DNA from: Nakaseomyces glabratus
Taxonomy: Eukaryota > Ascomycota > Saccharomycetes > Saccharomycetales > Saccharomycetaceae
Reading direction: 5' to 3'
Length of the DNA stretch: 64,000 nucleotides
NCBI RefSeq assembly: GCF_010111755.1
Contig: NC_088960.1
Span: forward strand, 992,001-1,056,000
Positions within the stretch are counted from its first letter, which is position 1; each line of letters opens with the position of its first letter. The notes under the pieces were generated by a model. It searched no databases. It saw only the letters and a program-made list of their open reading frames with translations, and was not told the origin of the DNA. A program made the position numbers and the translations under genes. Positions 40,711-51,417 of the stretch are shown here, one piece after another.

Positions 40711-41847
40711 TTAGTAGTTATCATCTAGTAGGTCCTCTAAGTACATGGATGGAGTCTTTCTATGGTCTCTTGCCATGTTTCTTGTTCTGATGGGTGTTCT
40801 AGTTGGTGACCTAGAGGGGGATAAGTTTGCTGATGACCTATTCCTTCTGTGGTATTTATCGTTTGATGGCGTCTTTCTGTGACTTCTCTGCGGTGACAAT
40901 GCCACGTCCTCTGGCTTACTGAGGTCTGGGATCAATGGTGTATCATAGTCGTTATATATTGATGTCTGCTGTTTCTTTGGAGTGGCAAATATGTCGGGTA
41001 CTTCTTGTCTTGGCAAGTTCATGACTTCAACAGTTGGTGAGATAAATAATGATCTTCTATTATTGTACTGGATGTCGTCTTGGATTGGGTTGAATCTGTG
41101 GACACTTCCGTCTCCATAATTGGTAATCGCATCAGACAGCGATTCCCATGAGTCGTTTCTAGTAGGCGTTTTGAAGATGTCGTTGGTGCTGCCACCAAAC
41201 AAACCAATTTTCGATTTCTTCACCTTCTCATGGGTTTTCTTGTCCACTGATTGCGACCTTGAGTGGCCCAGACTCAGCTTCTCATCGTCCCCACCATAGC
41301 TATATACATCGCTGCTAGCGGTGCTAAAAATGGAGCTGTGGTGGGCATGGCCACCGCGGGACCCGTACGGGTACTGCGTAGCCATGCTCTCGAGGTAGTC
41401 CTTCTTGGTCCTCTTGTAGTTCAAGTATTTGGTAATCGACCACCACAGGAATATCAGCATCAAGATGGCGCCCGCAATAGACCCCACGGCTATGAACACT
41501 GTACCAGACAGCGCACTAGTCCTGAATATGTACGGGTTATTTTCAGCAGATGGAGGCACTATGTTGGCCACATCTGTGGACAACGAGCTGGAGGTTATAG
41601 TCAATGAAGTAGCTGTGATGTCAGTGGAAGTACTGGAAGTGGCAGCAGTGGAAGTGGCAGCAGTGGAAGTGGTAGCAGTGGAAGCATCAGTTGCACTGGT
41701 CTGCGATGTCTCATCCTTAGTAGTCGTTGGCTCTGTCGTTGGCTCTGTCGTAGGCGTCGGAGTGGTGGAAGTGGTGACCAGTCTGGGCAACCCACGCTCC
41801 ATCAGCATCAGCGACTCATCTGTAAACGCCCTTTTCCTTCTCAGCAT
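40711..41847 (-). CDS. YNL058C: YNL058C/PRM5-type single-pass membrane protein
   Basis: A 378-residue protein related to the S. cerevisiae pair YNL058C and PRM5 (YIL117C). The Ser/Thr-rich outer part (about 24-100, with many TTS and TTA repeats, probably O-mannosylated) precedes one membrane helix at about 114-136 (SGTVFIAVGSIAGAILMLIF) and a basic cytoplasmic tail with Ser/Pro and Arg clusters. There is no obvious cleaved signal peptide, so a type III topology is likely. PRM5 responds to pheromone and cell-wall stress; the exact role of this branch is unknown. Position beside ARP5 and OCA2 matches YNL058C. Confidence 0.88.
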   Translation of the reverse strand: MLRRKRAFTDESLMLMERGLPRLVTTSTTPTPTTEPTTEPTTTKDETSQTSATDASTATTSTAATSTAATSSTSTDITATSLTITSSSLSTDVANIVPPSAENNPYIFRTSALSGTVFIAVGSIAGAILMLIFLWWSITKYLNYKRTKKDYLESMATQYPYGSRGGHAHHSSIFSTASSDVYSYGGDDEKLSLGHSRSQSVDKKTHEKVKKSKIGLFGGSTNDIFKTPTRNDSWESLSDAITNYGDGSVHRFNPIQDDIQYNNRRSLFISPTVEVMNLPRQEVPDIFATPKKQQTSIYNDYDTPLIPDLSKPEDVALSPQRSHRKTPSNDKYHRRNRSSANLSPSRSPTRTPIRTRNMARDHRKTPSMYLEDLLDDNY

Positions 41848-42379
41848 CTGTGTAATGTGGTTGTATCTCTAGGTAAGCCAGTCAAGCAACCGCCAAATAC
41901 AACTACCTATCCAATAAATACCACAAAGCCCAATCCCATTGGCAAAAGCCCAGCGAGGACTCTCCTCGAAGGTGATGAGCTCCCATAAGGCCATTCCTCA
42001 ATGTTTACATATTTCCTAAACGGGTATAGTAATTGAGCACCAGTATAAGAGGAACCCCATAATGCACTAGCATCGATGAAATGGTCCTTTGAAATGGATG
42101 GCCAGGGCAAGTGGCCACTATATCCAATGGTGCGACATATTGCTGATGGTGTGCATAGGCACAGCTATGCCATCATGCATTATGGATATTGCGCTGTAAC
42201 TGGTCGGAGGGCAGGGGATAGTCGTCAATTGTCACGTGACTGACTAAAATCAGCAAGCGAAACTGGTCTCTCGAAGCTGAGGGTTGGGATGGAGTGCCCG
42301 AAGAGGTATTAAAGAGATGGTGGGTGGTAGCTAGAGGAGGCATGATGTGATTGCTTGCACTGGTAGCAGCGAAAAAGAG
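41848..42379. other. Divergent promoter region, YNL058C homologue / OCA2
   Basis: About 530 bases. GTCACGTGAC at 42231-42240 is a perfect palindromic E-box (Cbf1/Pho4 type), roughly 140 bp upstream of OCA2. Nothing else was recognised. Confidence 0.6.
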
Positions 42380-42940
42380 ATGTCTGGTGGGCGAGCCAAG
42401 TATATACCGCCTCTGAACTTTGCGCCGATAGTGAGCACGGACGTGTCTCTGTACCGTTCGGGGTACCCGATGCCCTTGAACTACTCGTTCATCCGGGGCC
42501 AGCTGCACTTGAAGACGATCATATATGTCGGGGACAAGAGCGAGCCGATGCCCGAGTATGCCGAGTTCCTGGAGCGGGAGCGGATCAACTACCACCACAT
42601 ACACATGGACTCGTGCCGGGACCCCGACATCGATGCGCAGATGGACCGGGTGTTGCAACTGGTGCTGCGCGCCGACAACTACCCGATCCTGATACACTCG
42701 AACAAGGGCAAGCACCGCGTGGGTGTCGTGGTGGGCATAATACGCAAGCTGCTGCAAGGCTGGTCCATCGCCGGCATATACCAGGAGTACGGCCTCTTCT
42801 CCGGCGGACTTAAGGACGAGGCAGACCTGGAGTACATAACCATGTTTGAAACAGACATCCTGATGGACCCGCGCACAGTGCCCCGCTTCGCACTCCGAAG
42901 ACACCACCCGACAGTGATCCAGCAGGAGACCACACCATAG
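42380..42940 (+). CDS. OCA2: Oca2, inactive tyrosine-phosphatase-like protein
   Basis: A 186-residue protein of the Oca1/Siw14 dual-specificity phosphatase family, which in S. cerevisiae forms a complex tied to inositol pyrophosphate metabolism and oxidant-induced arrest. The start is ATG 42380; the first residues MSGGRAKYIPPLNF align with Oca2. The phosphatase loop normally reads HCx5R, but here it is H106-S-NKGKH-R113, so serine replaces the catalytic cysteine, a change also known in S. cerevisiae Oca2. It is therefore probably a structural or binding partner. The gene is G+C-rich at third positions. It matches YNL056W but sits at the end of the inverted block. Confidence 0.93.
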   Translation: MSGGRAKYIPPLNFAPIVSTDVSLYRSGYPMPLNYSFIRGQLHLKTIIYVGDKSEPMPEYAEFLERERINYHHIHMDSCRDPDIDAQMDRVLQLVLRADNYPILIHSNKGKHRVGVVVGIIRKLLQGWSIAGIYQEYGLFSGGLKDEADLEYITMFETDILMDPRTVPRFALRRHHPTVIQQETTP

Positions 42941-43355
42941 ATTACCCGATCACAGCGAAACTATGTAATGTACAGGACATATATAAAATACCCAAATATA
43001 GAGAGATGCCCAGAGAGCTATTATCATGGCCCATTGGGCCAAGGCCTAATTTTGCTTTTTTCGTCTGATCCTGCGGGATTTTCTGAGCGATTCAGGCATC
43101 CGGGAGGGATTTCCGCTTTTTTCCTAGCAGTGAAGGAACAACAACAAAGAAAAAAAATTTGGTAAATAAACAACAACAATAGTCTAAAATGGCTAAAGTG
43201 CGATCCCTGTTCAGCGGTAAAACTGTTGGAGCAGTGTAAACAGTACTAGCCGCTTTATTTGTTTTCATTGCTCTTCTTGAGGGAAGCGTACGGTAAACCA
43301 CTACGGCGTTTTAGGAATTTAGCTAGAACAACTATCGCATACGCACAAACACACG
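42941..43355. other. Intergenic, OCA2 to FKH2 (second inversion breakpoint)
   Basis: About 415 bases at the right-hand breakpoint of the nine-gene inversion. No coding remnant or repeat shared with the POR1-SUN4 gap was recognised by eye. Confidence 0.5.
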
Positions 43356-45788
43356 ATGGAGGCCAGAAGCCAGCACCAGCAAGGGCTGACGAATGCAGTG
43401 ATATCTGCGCTCGCTGTGCCTGAGCAGAGTACAACTGTTTCGAAGCAATATTCCAACGAGCGCAATGTTGCGACTGAGGTGCAGGCGTATGCCAAGATTT
43501 CAGGACGGGACTGGACTTATTATGTGAAGAACTTAGAGGTGTCGATCGGCAGGAACACTGATCCGAGCAGCAAAGATGGGGAGCGAGACTCCGGCATCGA
43601 TATTGATTTGGGTCCCGCGAAAGTGGTGTCTAGAAGACATGCTACTATAAAGTTCAACATGGAATACGGTGGCTGGGAGCTGAAGATACTGGGACGGAAC
43701 GGTGGTAAAGTCAATTTCCATAGAGTCGAGGCAGGCGCCAATGCCCCTAGTATAAAACTTTCATCGGGAACGATACTAGATATTGGCGGTACACAGATGA
43801 TATTTATACTGCCTGATCAAGAGCCTTTTATACCACAGGAGTGTCTTGAAAACCTGATGCCCACTTTGGTGAGTATATACGGTGTCGATGGATCCAATAT
43901 TGCCAATGATAACCCGCTACTGCGAGAAGTTATCCGTGAATCAAACTACGTGAAAACTCACAGAGAGCTATCCAGGCAACCACCTGGAATTAACCAGCAG
44001 GTCAGAACTTTTAAGATGTACGGCAGTGGATCGTCTTTTCATCTTGGTGATAGTACTCCAAACTTTTATGGAACTGCCGCAACACCAATACCTGGTATGG
44101 CTACTTCCGGTATCGCGGCCAATAACAAACAACCTAACAGTTCCTATCAAAATGTAAATAATGCTGGGCCTAATGGAGCAGGAATAGGCCAAAACATGAA
44201 TACGATCAGCGATTTCCCACAATCACTAGATTTTGCATCCGACTTGTCAAGAGATGAGAACAGAAATATCAAACCACCATATTCTTATGCGACGATGATT
44301 ACTCAAGCCATATTATCCACCGGAGAAGGTGTTATTTCACTTGCAGATATTTATAAGTACATCTCATCCAATTATTCCTATTATAGATACGCAAAAACTG
44401 GTTGGCAAAACTCTATCAGACACAATCTTTCTTTGAATAAAGCCTTTGAAAAAGTACCAAGAAGGCCAAATGAACCAGGTAAAGGTATGAAATGGAGAAT
44501 TAGTAAGGATTACCAAGAAGAGTTCCTACAAAAGTGGAATAGTGGCAATGGTAATAAAATAAGACGGGGCTCATCAGTTTCAAGACAACTACAGCTACAT
44601 ATGTCTAAATTTAATAGACTACCTACACAGAATGATTACAGCAATGATGTTGCTTCTGAGGACAAAAAAGTTACCAAAAAGCACTCAAAAAAGTCAAGTA
44701 CTAGCAGTGGTGGCACTATGAGTACTGTCAATAGCGGACAGAATTCTCTAAGCTCTATTGAAAGTCATCCAGACGTCAACTTTGACAAATACGGTATAAT
44801 GGGTAGCTCTAGGAATAGCATGCAGTTACTGCCCCCTACTCTACCGGAACAGCCAACAAATACAATGCAACCACCAATTAGGGAAACTCTCGAACCAATT
44901 ACAAGCTACAGTGTTGCTAGGAAAAACCCAACAAATAATGCGCTTGTATCCTTTACTAATGCATCCTCGTCTTACTTGAAGCCAACTACATCAAGCAATT
45001 CCGCACCTAGTTTACCTAGCATTTCCACCAAAGGAATACAGAATCTACCATTACCAACTACTGCTGGATCAGCCTCTAATTTATTACAACAAAATCCTCA
45101 CCTGTCACCATCATACGATTCACTGTTGAGGTCACCAACTAAGTCCTTTCATGTAACTGCAATGGAGGCGTACACTCCAGAGAGAGGTAGCGCACAAACC
45201 AATTTTTCTCCAAGTAATAGTCGTGGTGAGAATAATCCAACAGGAGTAGGCCTCCCCAGTGTATCACTTCCTAATGGCCACACTTTCAGCGATGATATGA
45301 GGAAAACAGAGTTGATGCCAAGCATCCAAGATCCGAACCCAGGAGGTTTGAGAAGTACAAACATGAGCGATAGGCTGACTCCCGCCAATTTTGGAAGTGC
45401 TAAATCCTCCCAATATAGAAACTCACCTGGCGGATGGAACTCATTGTTATTTAGTTCCGTGAATAACACACCGAAGTTCTCATTAGACTCAGATACCAAG
45501 AATGGCAACCAAACCCCAAAAGATCTAAATGGCTCTGCTAGCGTCAAATCTAGCATCAGCGAAGGTAGACCTGACGTAGGAAACCCAAGTGCTACAACAT
45601 CGAATGGAAATGACTTGACTGTCAGTGTTCCGGACTTAGACTCCAAGGACATCAACTCTTCGCCATTAAAAAGACACTTAGAGAACAGAAGAGACACAGA
45701 AGGTAATATCCCAGAAGACCCATCGAGGAAAACCGACAGAAATATGCTGTTGGATACTGACAGCGCCAAGATTACAATCGTGAAATGA
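43356..45788 (+). CDS. FKH2: Forkhead transcription factor Fkh2
   Basis: A cell-cycle regulator that binds with Mcm1 to CLB2-cluster promoters and recruits Ndd1. The 810-residue product has an FHA domain at about 60-150 (VSIGRNTDPSS, KVVSRRHATI) that binds phosphothreonine, the forkhead winged helix at about 303-400 (IKPPYSYATMITQAI, GWQNSIRHNLSLNKAFEKVPR) and a long Ser/Asn/Pro-rich C-terminal tail with several SP/TP sites for Cdk. The length and the tail favour Fkh2 over the shorter Fkh1. RPL16 next to it matches YNL068C-YNL069C. Confidence 0.96.
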   Translation: MEARSQHQQGLTNAVISALAVPEQSTTVSKQYSNERNVATEVQAYAKISGRDWTYYVKNLEVSIGRNTDPSSKDGERDSGIDIDLGPAKVVSRRHATIKFNMEYGGWELKILGRNGGKVNFHRVEAGANAPSIKLSSGTILDIGGTQMIFILPDQEPFIPQECLENLMPTLVSIYGVDGSNIANDNPLLREVIRESNYVKTHRELSRQPPGINQQVRTFKMYGSGSSFHLGDSTPNFYGTAATPIPGMATSGIAANNKQPNSSYQNVNNAGPNGAGIGQNMNTISDFPQSLDFASDLSRDENRNIKPPYSYATMITQAILSTGEGVISLADIYKYISSNYSYYRYAKTGWQNSIRHNLSLNKAFEKVPRRPNEPGKGMKWRISKDYQEEFLQKWNSGNGNKIRRGSSVSRQLQLHMSKFNRLPTQNDYSNDVASEDKKVTKKHSKKSSTSSGGTMSTVNSGQNSLSSIESHPDVNFDKYGIMGSSRNSMQLLPPTLPEQPTNTMQPPIRETLEPITSYSVARKNPTNNALVSFTNASSSYLKPTTSSNSAPSLPSISTKGIQNLPLPTTAGSASNLLQQNPHLSPSYDSLLRSPTKSFHVTAMEAYTPERGSAQTNFSPSNSRGENNPTGVGLPSVSLPNGHTFSDDMRKTELMPSIQDPNPGGLRSTNMSDRLTPANFGSAKSSQYRNSPGGWNSLLFSSVNNTPKFSLDSDTKNGNQTPKDLNGSASVKSSISEGRPDVGNPSATTSNGNDLTVSVPDLDSKDINSSPLKRHLENRRDTEGNIPEDPSRKTDRNMLLDTDSAKITIVK

Positions 45789-47617
45789 AACGCTATTTTT
45801 TGTTTATCCTCTTACAAAACAGCAAGTTTTGTACACGCTTTTAAATTTTTTTTCATGAAATTTCTACAAATGAGTTCCTATAACTGTTACAAAGTTAGTA
45901 ACAGTGCTTTTTTTTTATTTCTACCATACCTATTTTTTTTGAAATCCATATTATTTGTTATTATTTTGGGCTGAAGATAATATTGACTATTCATTTCTTT
46001 TGACATATCGTACTTTATTTTATTTTTACTTTATTTTTTTTTTGTTACAATCTTTGTTCCAATGCCTAGCTCAAACCACCAAATTTTCACGTCGTTATTG
46101 GTCATCTCTACCTCGCCCTCACCTCATTTTTTTTTTGCATATATAAGCTAGCCAAAGCACCTTTTTATAGAAAAATAAAAGTACCAAAAAATAATATGAG
46201 TTCATTTTTATGCAGTATGGCTACCCATTGACGCCCTCTCTCAGTATATTTTTCTATTCTTGGACGTGTAGTACGAGGAGAATCACATGAATAATTCTCA
46301 CACAAATCCCACTGAGATTGTCGTACACCAATCACACCTCACTACTACCCGCAGAATGAATGGGATCTTGTGCCTCCCCTTAAAAAATTGTCAATTCACT
46401 GATGTCCTTCCTCTCCAGATCCCGTCTAACTTAACGTCGTACGCACTTCCTCTGCAAAAGTCAAGTCTTGATGCATCCTTCCCTGCCGATAATGGGCACT
46501 TGCGAATTGAGTTTCAGGTTCAGCAGAGAACCAGCGTAGCATATACAACAGGGGGGAGGAGGGGGAGGGCAGCTCCTGCACCTGTCCTTCAGAAAGTGCA
46601 GTAGAGAGAAGCATACTCACAACAAGCAAAAATGCTATTTTTCTCGTTTTCATGTTGTCGTGCAGTCGGATATACTTATTTGACTGTTTTTAAATATTAC
46701 ACCCAGACATCTTAATTAATACACCCAGACACCTTTGATATCTGATTTGGTTGATTTTCACCGGTGTATCAGTGTCGCTCTCCAGTCTGTGGCCCGGGAA
46801 GACGTGGGTCGACGGGTGTGTGTGTGGCTAGAGGCAGGCTTGTGCCAGCCTGGCAACACAGACAGCTTCCAATATGCCCCCACCACCAGCACAGCCAGTA
46901 CAGTAATTGTCAGGAGAAGGGACTTGGAATACCAGAGCCACGCCAGATGCTACAGACCGTAAGCTTCGGGTTTGTGGTGCAGGCCGGCCAGATGCTGCCG
47001 TGTCACCTCCTTCTAGTGAGCTAGTGAGGGTGGGGAGGGGGCCAGGGTGTAGGATCAGAGGGGACTGGTTGAGCTTCCGCATCACTAATCCCACCAAACC
47101 TTCGCACCAGTCTCTCGTCCTTGCTGAAGTCTTGGGCCGGCGGTGAACCTAGCTTGAAGCTTGTCCTGCCACTAGTCTGGGAATCAACCTCTCTTGCGGA
47201 CACTCCCAAGCTGCCAGCAGCAAGGGCGAGGAGAGAGAGTGAGCAATCCAGCCTAGCTCCTGGTGTCCCAGCCTACGCCTTGTCCCATTCCTTAGGCAGA
47301 GACTCTACGCAACTCGCCCTCCACAACGCGAACTTCGCTGGCGAACTTGTTTGCCAAAGTTTCCACAAACTGAGAATTTCACTCTCACGGTGAGTTCACC
47401 ACTCACACTGACAACAGTCCACATACACTGGCTCAGGACTGGTCCTACCTGTGGGAAAGTGAGCGAGCAGTGCCATCGTCGGATAATTTTGCAAAACTGT
47501 ATAACCATTTTTTGATATTGATCAGAAGTAATATATATACAAATATACTGTTTTGTGGTAGATTTAACCTCTATTTCAAGAGTCACTAAGAAAACCACAA
47601 CCTAAGAGGAGATTAAG
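45789..47617. other. Long interval between FKH2 and RPL16
   Basis: A 1.8-kb interval. The first 900 bp is AT-rich FKH2 3' flank and spacer. Two Rap1 sites lie at 46699-46733. From about 46740 to 47480 follows a G+C-richer tract with no convincing frame but with a CAGGCT/AGCCTG hairpin (46835-46852). TATATATA lies at about 47530, some 80 bp before the RPL16 ATG. What the G+C-rich tract does is unclear: a long leader, an upstream ncRNA, or spacer. Confidence 0.55.
46699..46733 (+). promoter_or_regulatory. Tandem Rap1 sites (RPG boxes)
   Basis: ACACCCAGACAT at 46699-46710 and ACACCCAGACACC at 46721-46733, start-to-start spacing 22 bp and same orientation, match the Rap1 consensus ACACCCRnACAY. 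Tandem Rap1 sites are the hallmark of ribosomal protein promoters, so they probably drive RPL16, but they lie about 0.9 kb from its ATG. Confidence 0.75.
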
Positions 47618-48811
<1,194 letters not shown>

Positions 48812-49452
48812 GCATATTTTGTTAACCAACAATTAAAAAATTAACAACTTAATCATTCTCTTTCAACTGTTTTATCCATCATAACATCAAAGAACGAATA
48901 TAACTTTTTAAAATTTTTTTAGAATAAAATTTTAACCAAATACAAACCATTTTTAAAAAAACTCTTACTTATATACTATAATATAATCTTACCATATTTA
49001 AGTATCTCAAACTGGCTTGGGAGAAACGCCTGGTATCGCTGAATATGAACTACCAACAGTCAACATATGTGATCGTTCTCAATGGGTATGAACCACTGGA
49101 AATCAATAAATGAAGATCAAATAGTAAGTAAAATGATGTCACAGATTAAAAATACGATATAAAAACTAAAAGTCTAGATACAGATATGTGCAGATAGGTA
49201 ACATTTTTCTTCCTTTCAACAAATTAAATCACAAACATGCTGAGCTGCTATCGAATTTTATATGTACACGTAGAAATGAGCAACGAGCTCCATTAATGTA
49301 AGCCGAGGACTCATCAAAGTAATCGTTTGTGATCGAATAAAGAAAAAAACAACAATGGTTTTTGTTAGTACACTGTGTCAAAAGAATTTAACAACACAAT
49401 GTGCAACTAGCTATAATATCCCTTATTGGAGTCAAACAGATATTCTAGATAT
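48812..49452. other. Convergent intergenic region, RPL16 / TOM7
   Basis: About 640 bases, strongly AT-rich, between two 3' ends. Nothing recognised. Confidence 0.6.
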
Positions 49453-49635
49453 TTAAACACTTGGCAATGGGGAAAGTAGGTTGAATAGGTTTGGCTTGTT
49501 AGCTGTTTGGGCCCAGCCAAGATATAGGACGAATGGGATCCAACCATAGTGGGCAACTCTTTGTGTTAGGTCGAGGATCTTGTTGAAGCGCTCCTTTGAT
49601 TCGTCGCTTAAAATGAAAGATGGCAAAAAGTTCAT
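49453..49635 (-). CDS. TOM7: Tom7, small subunit of the outer-membrane translocase
   Basis: A 60-residue tail-anchored component of the mitochondrial TOM complex that modulates assembly and dissociation of the import channel. The sequence MNFLPSFILSDESKERFNKI followed by the membrane segment VAHYGWIPFVLYLGWA and the end LLSPLPSV matches S. cerevisiae Tom7 residue for residue in length. The frame extends 35 codons upstream to 49740, but family comparison fixes the start at ATG 49635. It lies between RPL16 and LAT1 as YNL070W does. Confidence 0.97.
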   Translation of the reverse strand: MNFLPSFILSDESKERFNKILDLTQRVAHYGWIPFVLYLGWAQTANKPNLFNLLSPLPSV

Positions 49636-50007
49636 GTTGTTCGTAGTTGTGTTTATTTCAGTTGCTTTTCTAGGACAGGAATTGCAACTTTTGAATTCAA
49701 TATGTATGATTTTATAGCATTGAAAGTCTTCAAATTTCAATCCGAAAGGTCAAAAGTCTTTCAAAAGTACAAATATATGCATATCATATATAACGTCACA
49801 TGAAAGTTATGAAGGCTCATAGGAGTTCAAGTAATTCGATTTGCTACGCTAAACGCTGCATATGACAATTATAATACATTTATGTAGGTGTCAGTTTCAC
49901 AAAAATTAGAATATCAATTATCCATGGAAAAGAGCTAAAATTTCCACTACGCTTATATATATATACTTATTGAATAGAAGAGAAGGAAAATACTGAATGA
50001 CTCACAT
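49636..50007. other. Intergenic, TOM7 promoter and LAT1 3' flank
   Basis: About 370 bases, AT-rich, no motif recognised. The in-frame extension upstream of TOM7 lies here and is not regarded as coding. Confidence 0.6.
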
Positions 50008-51417
50008 CTACAATAGTAACTGCAATGGGTTTTCAATAACGGTCTTCAATTCTCTCATGAAATCAGCACCTTTAGCACCGTCAATGGTTCTGTGGTCAAA
50101 TGTACCTGTTATTGTGACTTGGTCATCGAATGCGATACCGTTTTCAGCACCAGCGTCTTCGACAGCAACTCTCTTTACAGTACCGATGGCCAAGATGGTG
50201 GATTGAGGTGGGTTTATGATAGAAGTGAACATTGATACTGCAGGGTTCATACCTAAGTTAGAAATACAGATAGTACCACCTTGGAATTCTTCTGGTACAA
50301 GCTTGTTGATCTTGGCACGGGAAGCCAATTCCTTGACTTCCTTGGAAATTTCAATTAGGCCCTTAGACTCTGCATTTTTAACAATAGGAGTCAAAAGACC
50401 AGTTGGTGTAGCAACAGCAACAGAGACGTCGACATTCTTGAATTGTCTGATGATACCCTCATTTTGAAGCCAATAAGAGTTAGCATCTGGTACTCTTCTA
50501 GCTGCTACCGTGACAGCCTTGATCAAGATATCATTGATAGATAGCTTATATTGGTCCTTGGCTGTAGCATTTAAGGACTTTCTTAGCTTTAATAACTTGG
50601 AGACAGAAATATCAGATGAAACAATGTATGATGGAATACTTTGTCTGGATTGTAGCAAGCGGTCACCAATAATTTGTCTCATATTAGTAATCTCCAAGTC
50701 TTCATAGGAAGCACCTCCAGTGGTAGAAGGAGTGGCCGATGGTGCAGCAGTAGAAGTGCTCTTTGGCGCACTTTCCAAGTACTTCTCGACATCGGCCTTA
50801 GTGATACGGCCACGAGGACCAGTACCTTTGACACTCTTCAAAGCAATACCTTTCTCTAGAGCAATAGTCTTCGCTAGAGGAGAGGCAATGATTCTGTCAC
50901 CTGAAGCAACTGAAGAGGGTGTAGAATTAGACTTTGCAGCCTTCTTCTCAGATTTCTCCTCTTTCACTTCTTCCTTCTTTGGTTCTTCCTTTTGTTCCTC
51001 GGCTGCCGGAGCGGATGAAGACTGAGATCCACCAGCATCCTCTACTGTAAAGTCTTTGAATGCAGCAACATCTGCTTCATCTTCAACATACACAGCAATT
51101 GGTCTGCTAACAGCAACATCCTTGGTACCGGCTGGGACCAGAATCTTTGCCAGATAACCTTCGTCTTGGAACTCAAAGTCCATCTGAGCCTTATCGGTCT
51201 CAATTTCGGCTAGGACATCACCAGGAGCCAAGGAATCACCTTCCTTTTTAGACCACACAGCCAAGTTACCTTGACTCATCGTTGGAGACAACGCTGGCAT
51301 ACCTATCACAGTGTGAGGTGGGAAAGATGCATACAATCTCAATGTCATTGGAGTAACTAGACGGCCTCTCAAGGCAGTCCTAGAGACTTGGGGCAATGCT
51401 CTCAATAATGCAGACAT
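50008..51417 (-). CDS. LAT1: Dihydrolipoamide acetyltransferase (pyruvate dehydrogenase E2)
   Basis: The core of the mitochondrial pyruvate dehydrogenase complex, transferring acetyl groups to coenzyme A. The 469-residue product begins with a basic presequence (about 1-30), then a lipoyl domain with ETDKAQMDFE (lipoylated Lys76), an Ala/Pro/Glu/Lys-rich linker, a peripheral subunit-binding domain (ASPLAKTIALEKGI, GPRGRITKADVEKYL at about 176-216) and the catalytic domain ending in the DHRTIDG signature (His442, Asp446). It has one lipoyl domain, as in S. cerevisiae Lat1. ATG 51417 is clear. Confidence 0.98.
   Translation of the reverse strand: MSALLRALPQVSRTALRGRLVTPMTLRLYASFPPHTVIGMPALSPTMSQGNLAVWSKKEGDSLAPGDVLAEIETDKAQMDFEFQDEGYLAKILVPAGTKDVAVSRPIAVYVEDEADVAAFKDFTVEDAGGSQSSSAPAAEEQKEEPKKEEVKEEKSEKKAAKSNSTPSSVASGDRIIASPLAKTIALEKGIALKSVKGTGPRGRITKADVEKYLESAPKSTSTAAPSATPSTTGGASYEDLEITNMRQIIGDRLLQSRQSIPSYIVSSDISVSKLLKLRKSLNATAKDQYKLSINDILIKAVTVAARRVPDANSYWLQNEGIIRQFKNVDVSVAVATPTGLLTPIVKNAESKGLIEISKEVKELASRAKINKLVPEEFQGGTICISNLGMNPAVSMFTSIINPPQSTILAIGTVKRVAVEDAGAENGIAFDDQVTITGTFDHRTIDGAKGADFMRELKTVIENPLQLLL

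Noticed and set aside
42173..42907. 244-codon minus-strand frame over OCA2
   Set aside because: An antisense shadow of OCA2; Val/His-rich composition, no family match.
46287..46604. 105-codon ATG frame between FKH2 and RPL16
   Set aside because: No recognisable domain, Ser/Pro-rich composition of the kind chance frames give, and not present in the syntenic interval of S. cerevisiae.
46699..46733. Telomerase RNA template, suggested by the CACCCAGAC sequence
   Set aside because: Only a partial repeat is present, in two spaced copies that fit Rap1 sites better; no full telomere-repeat template of 1.5 units.
49636..49740. 35-codon N-terminal extension of TOM7
   Set aside because: Tom7 is 60 residues and the internal ATG at 49635 reproduces it exactly.
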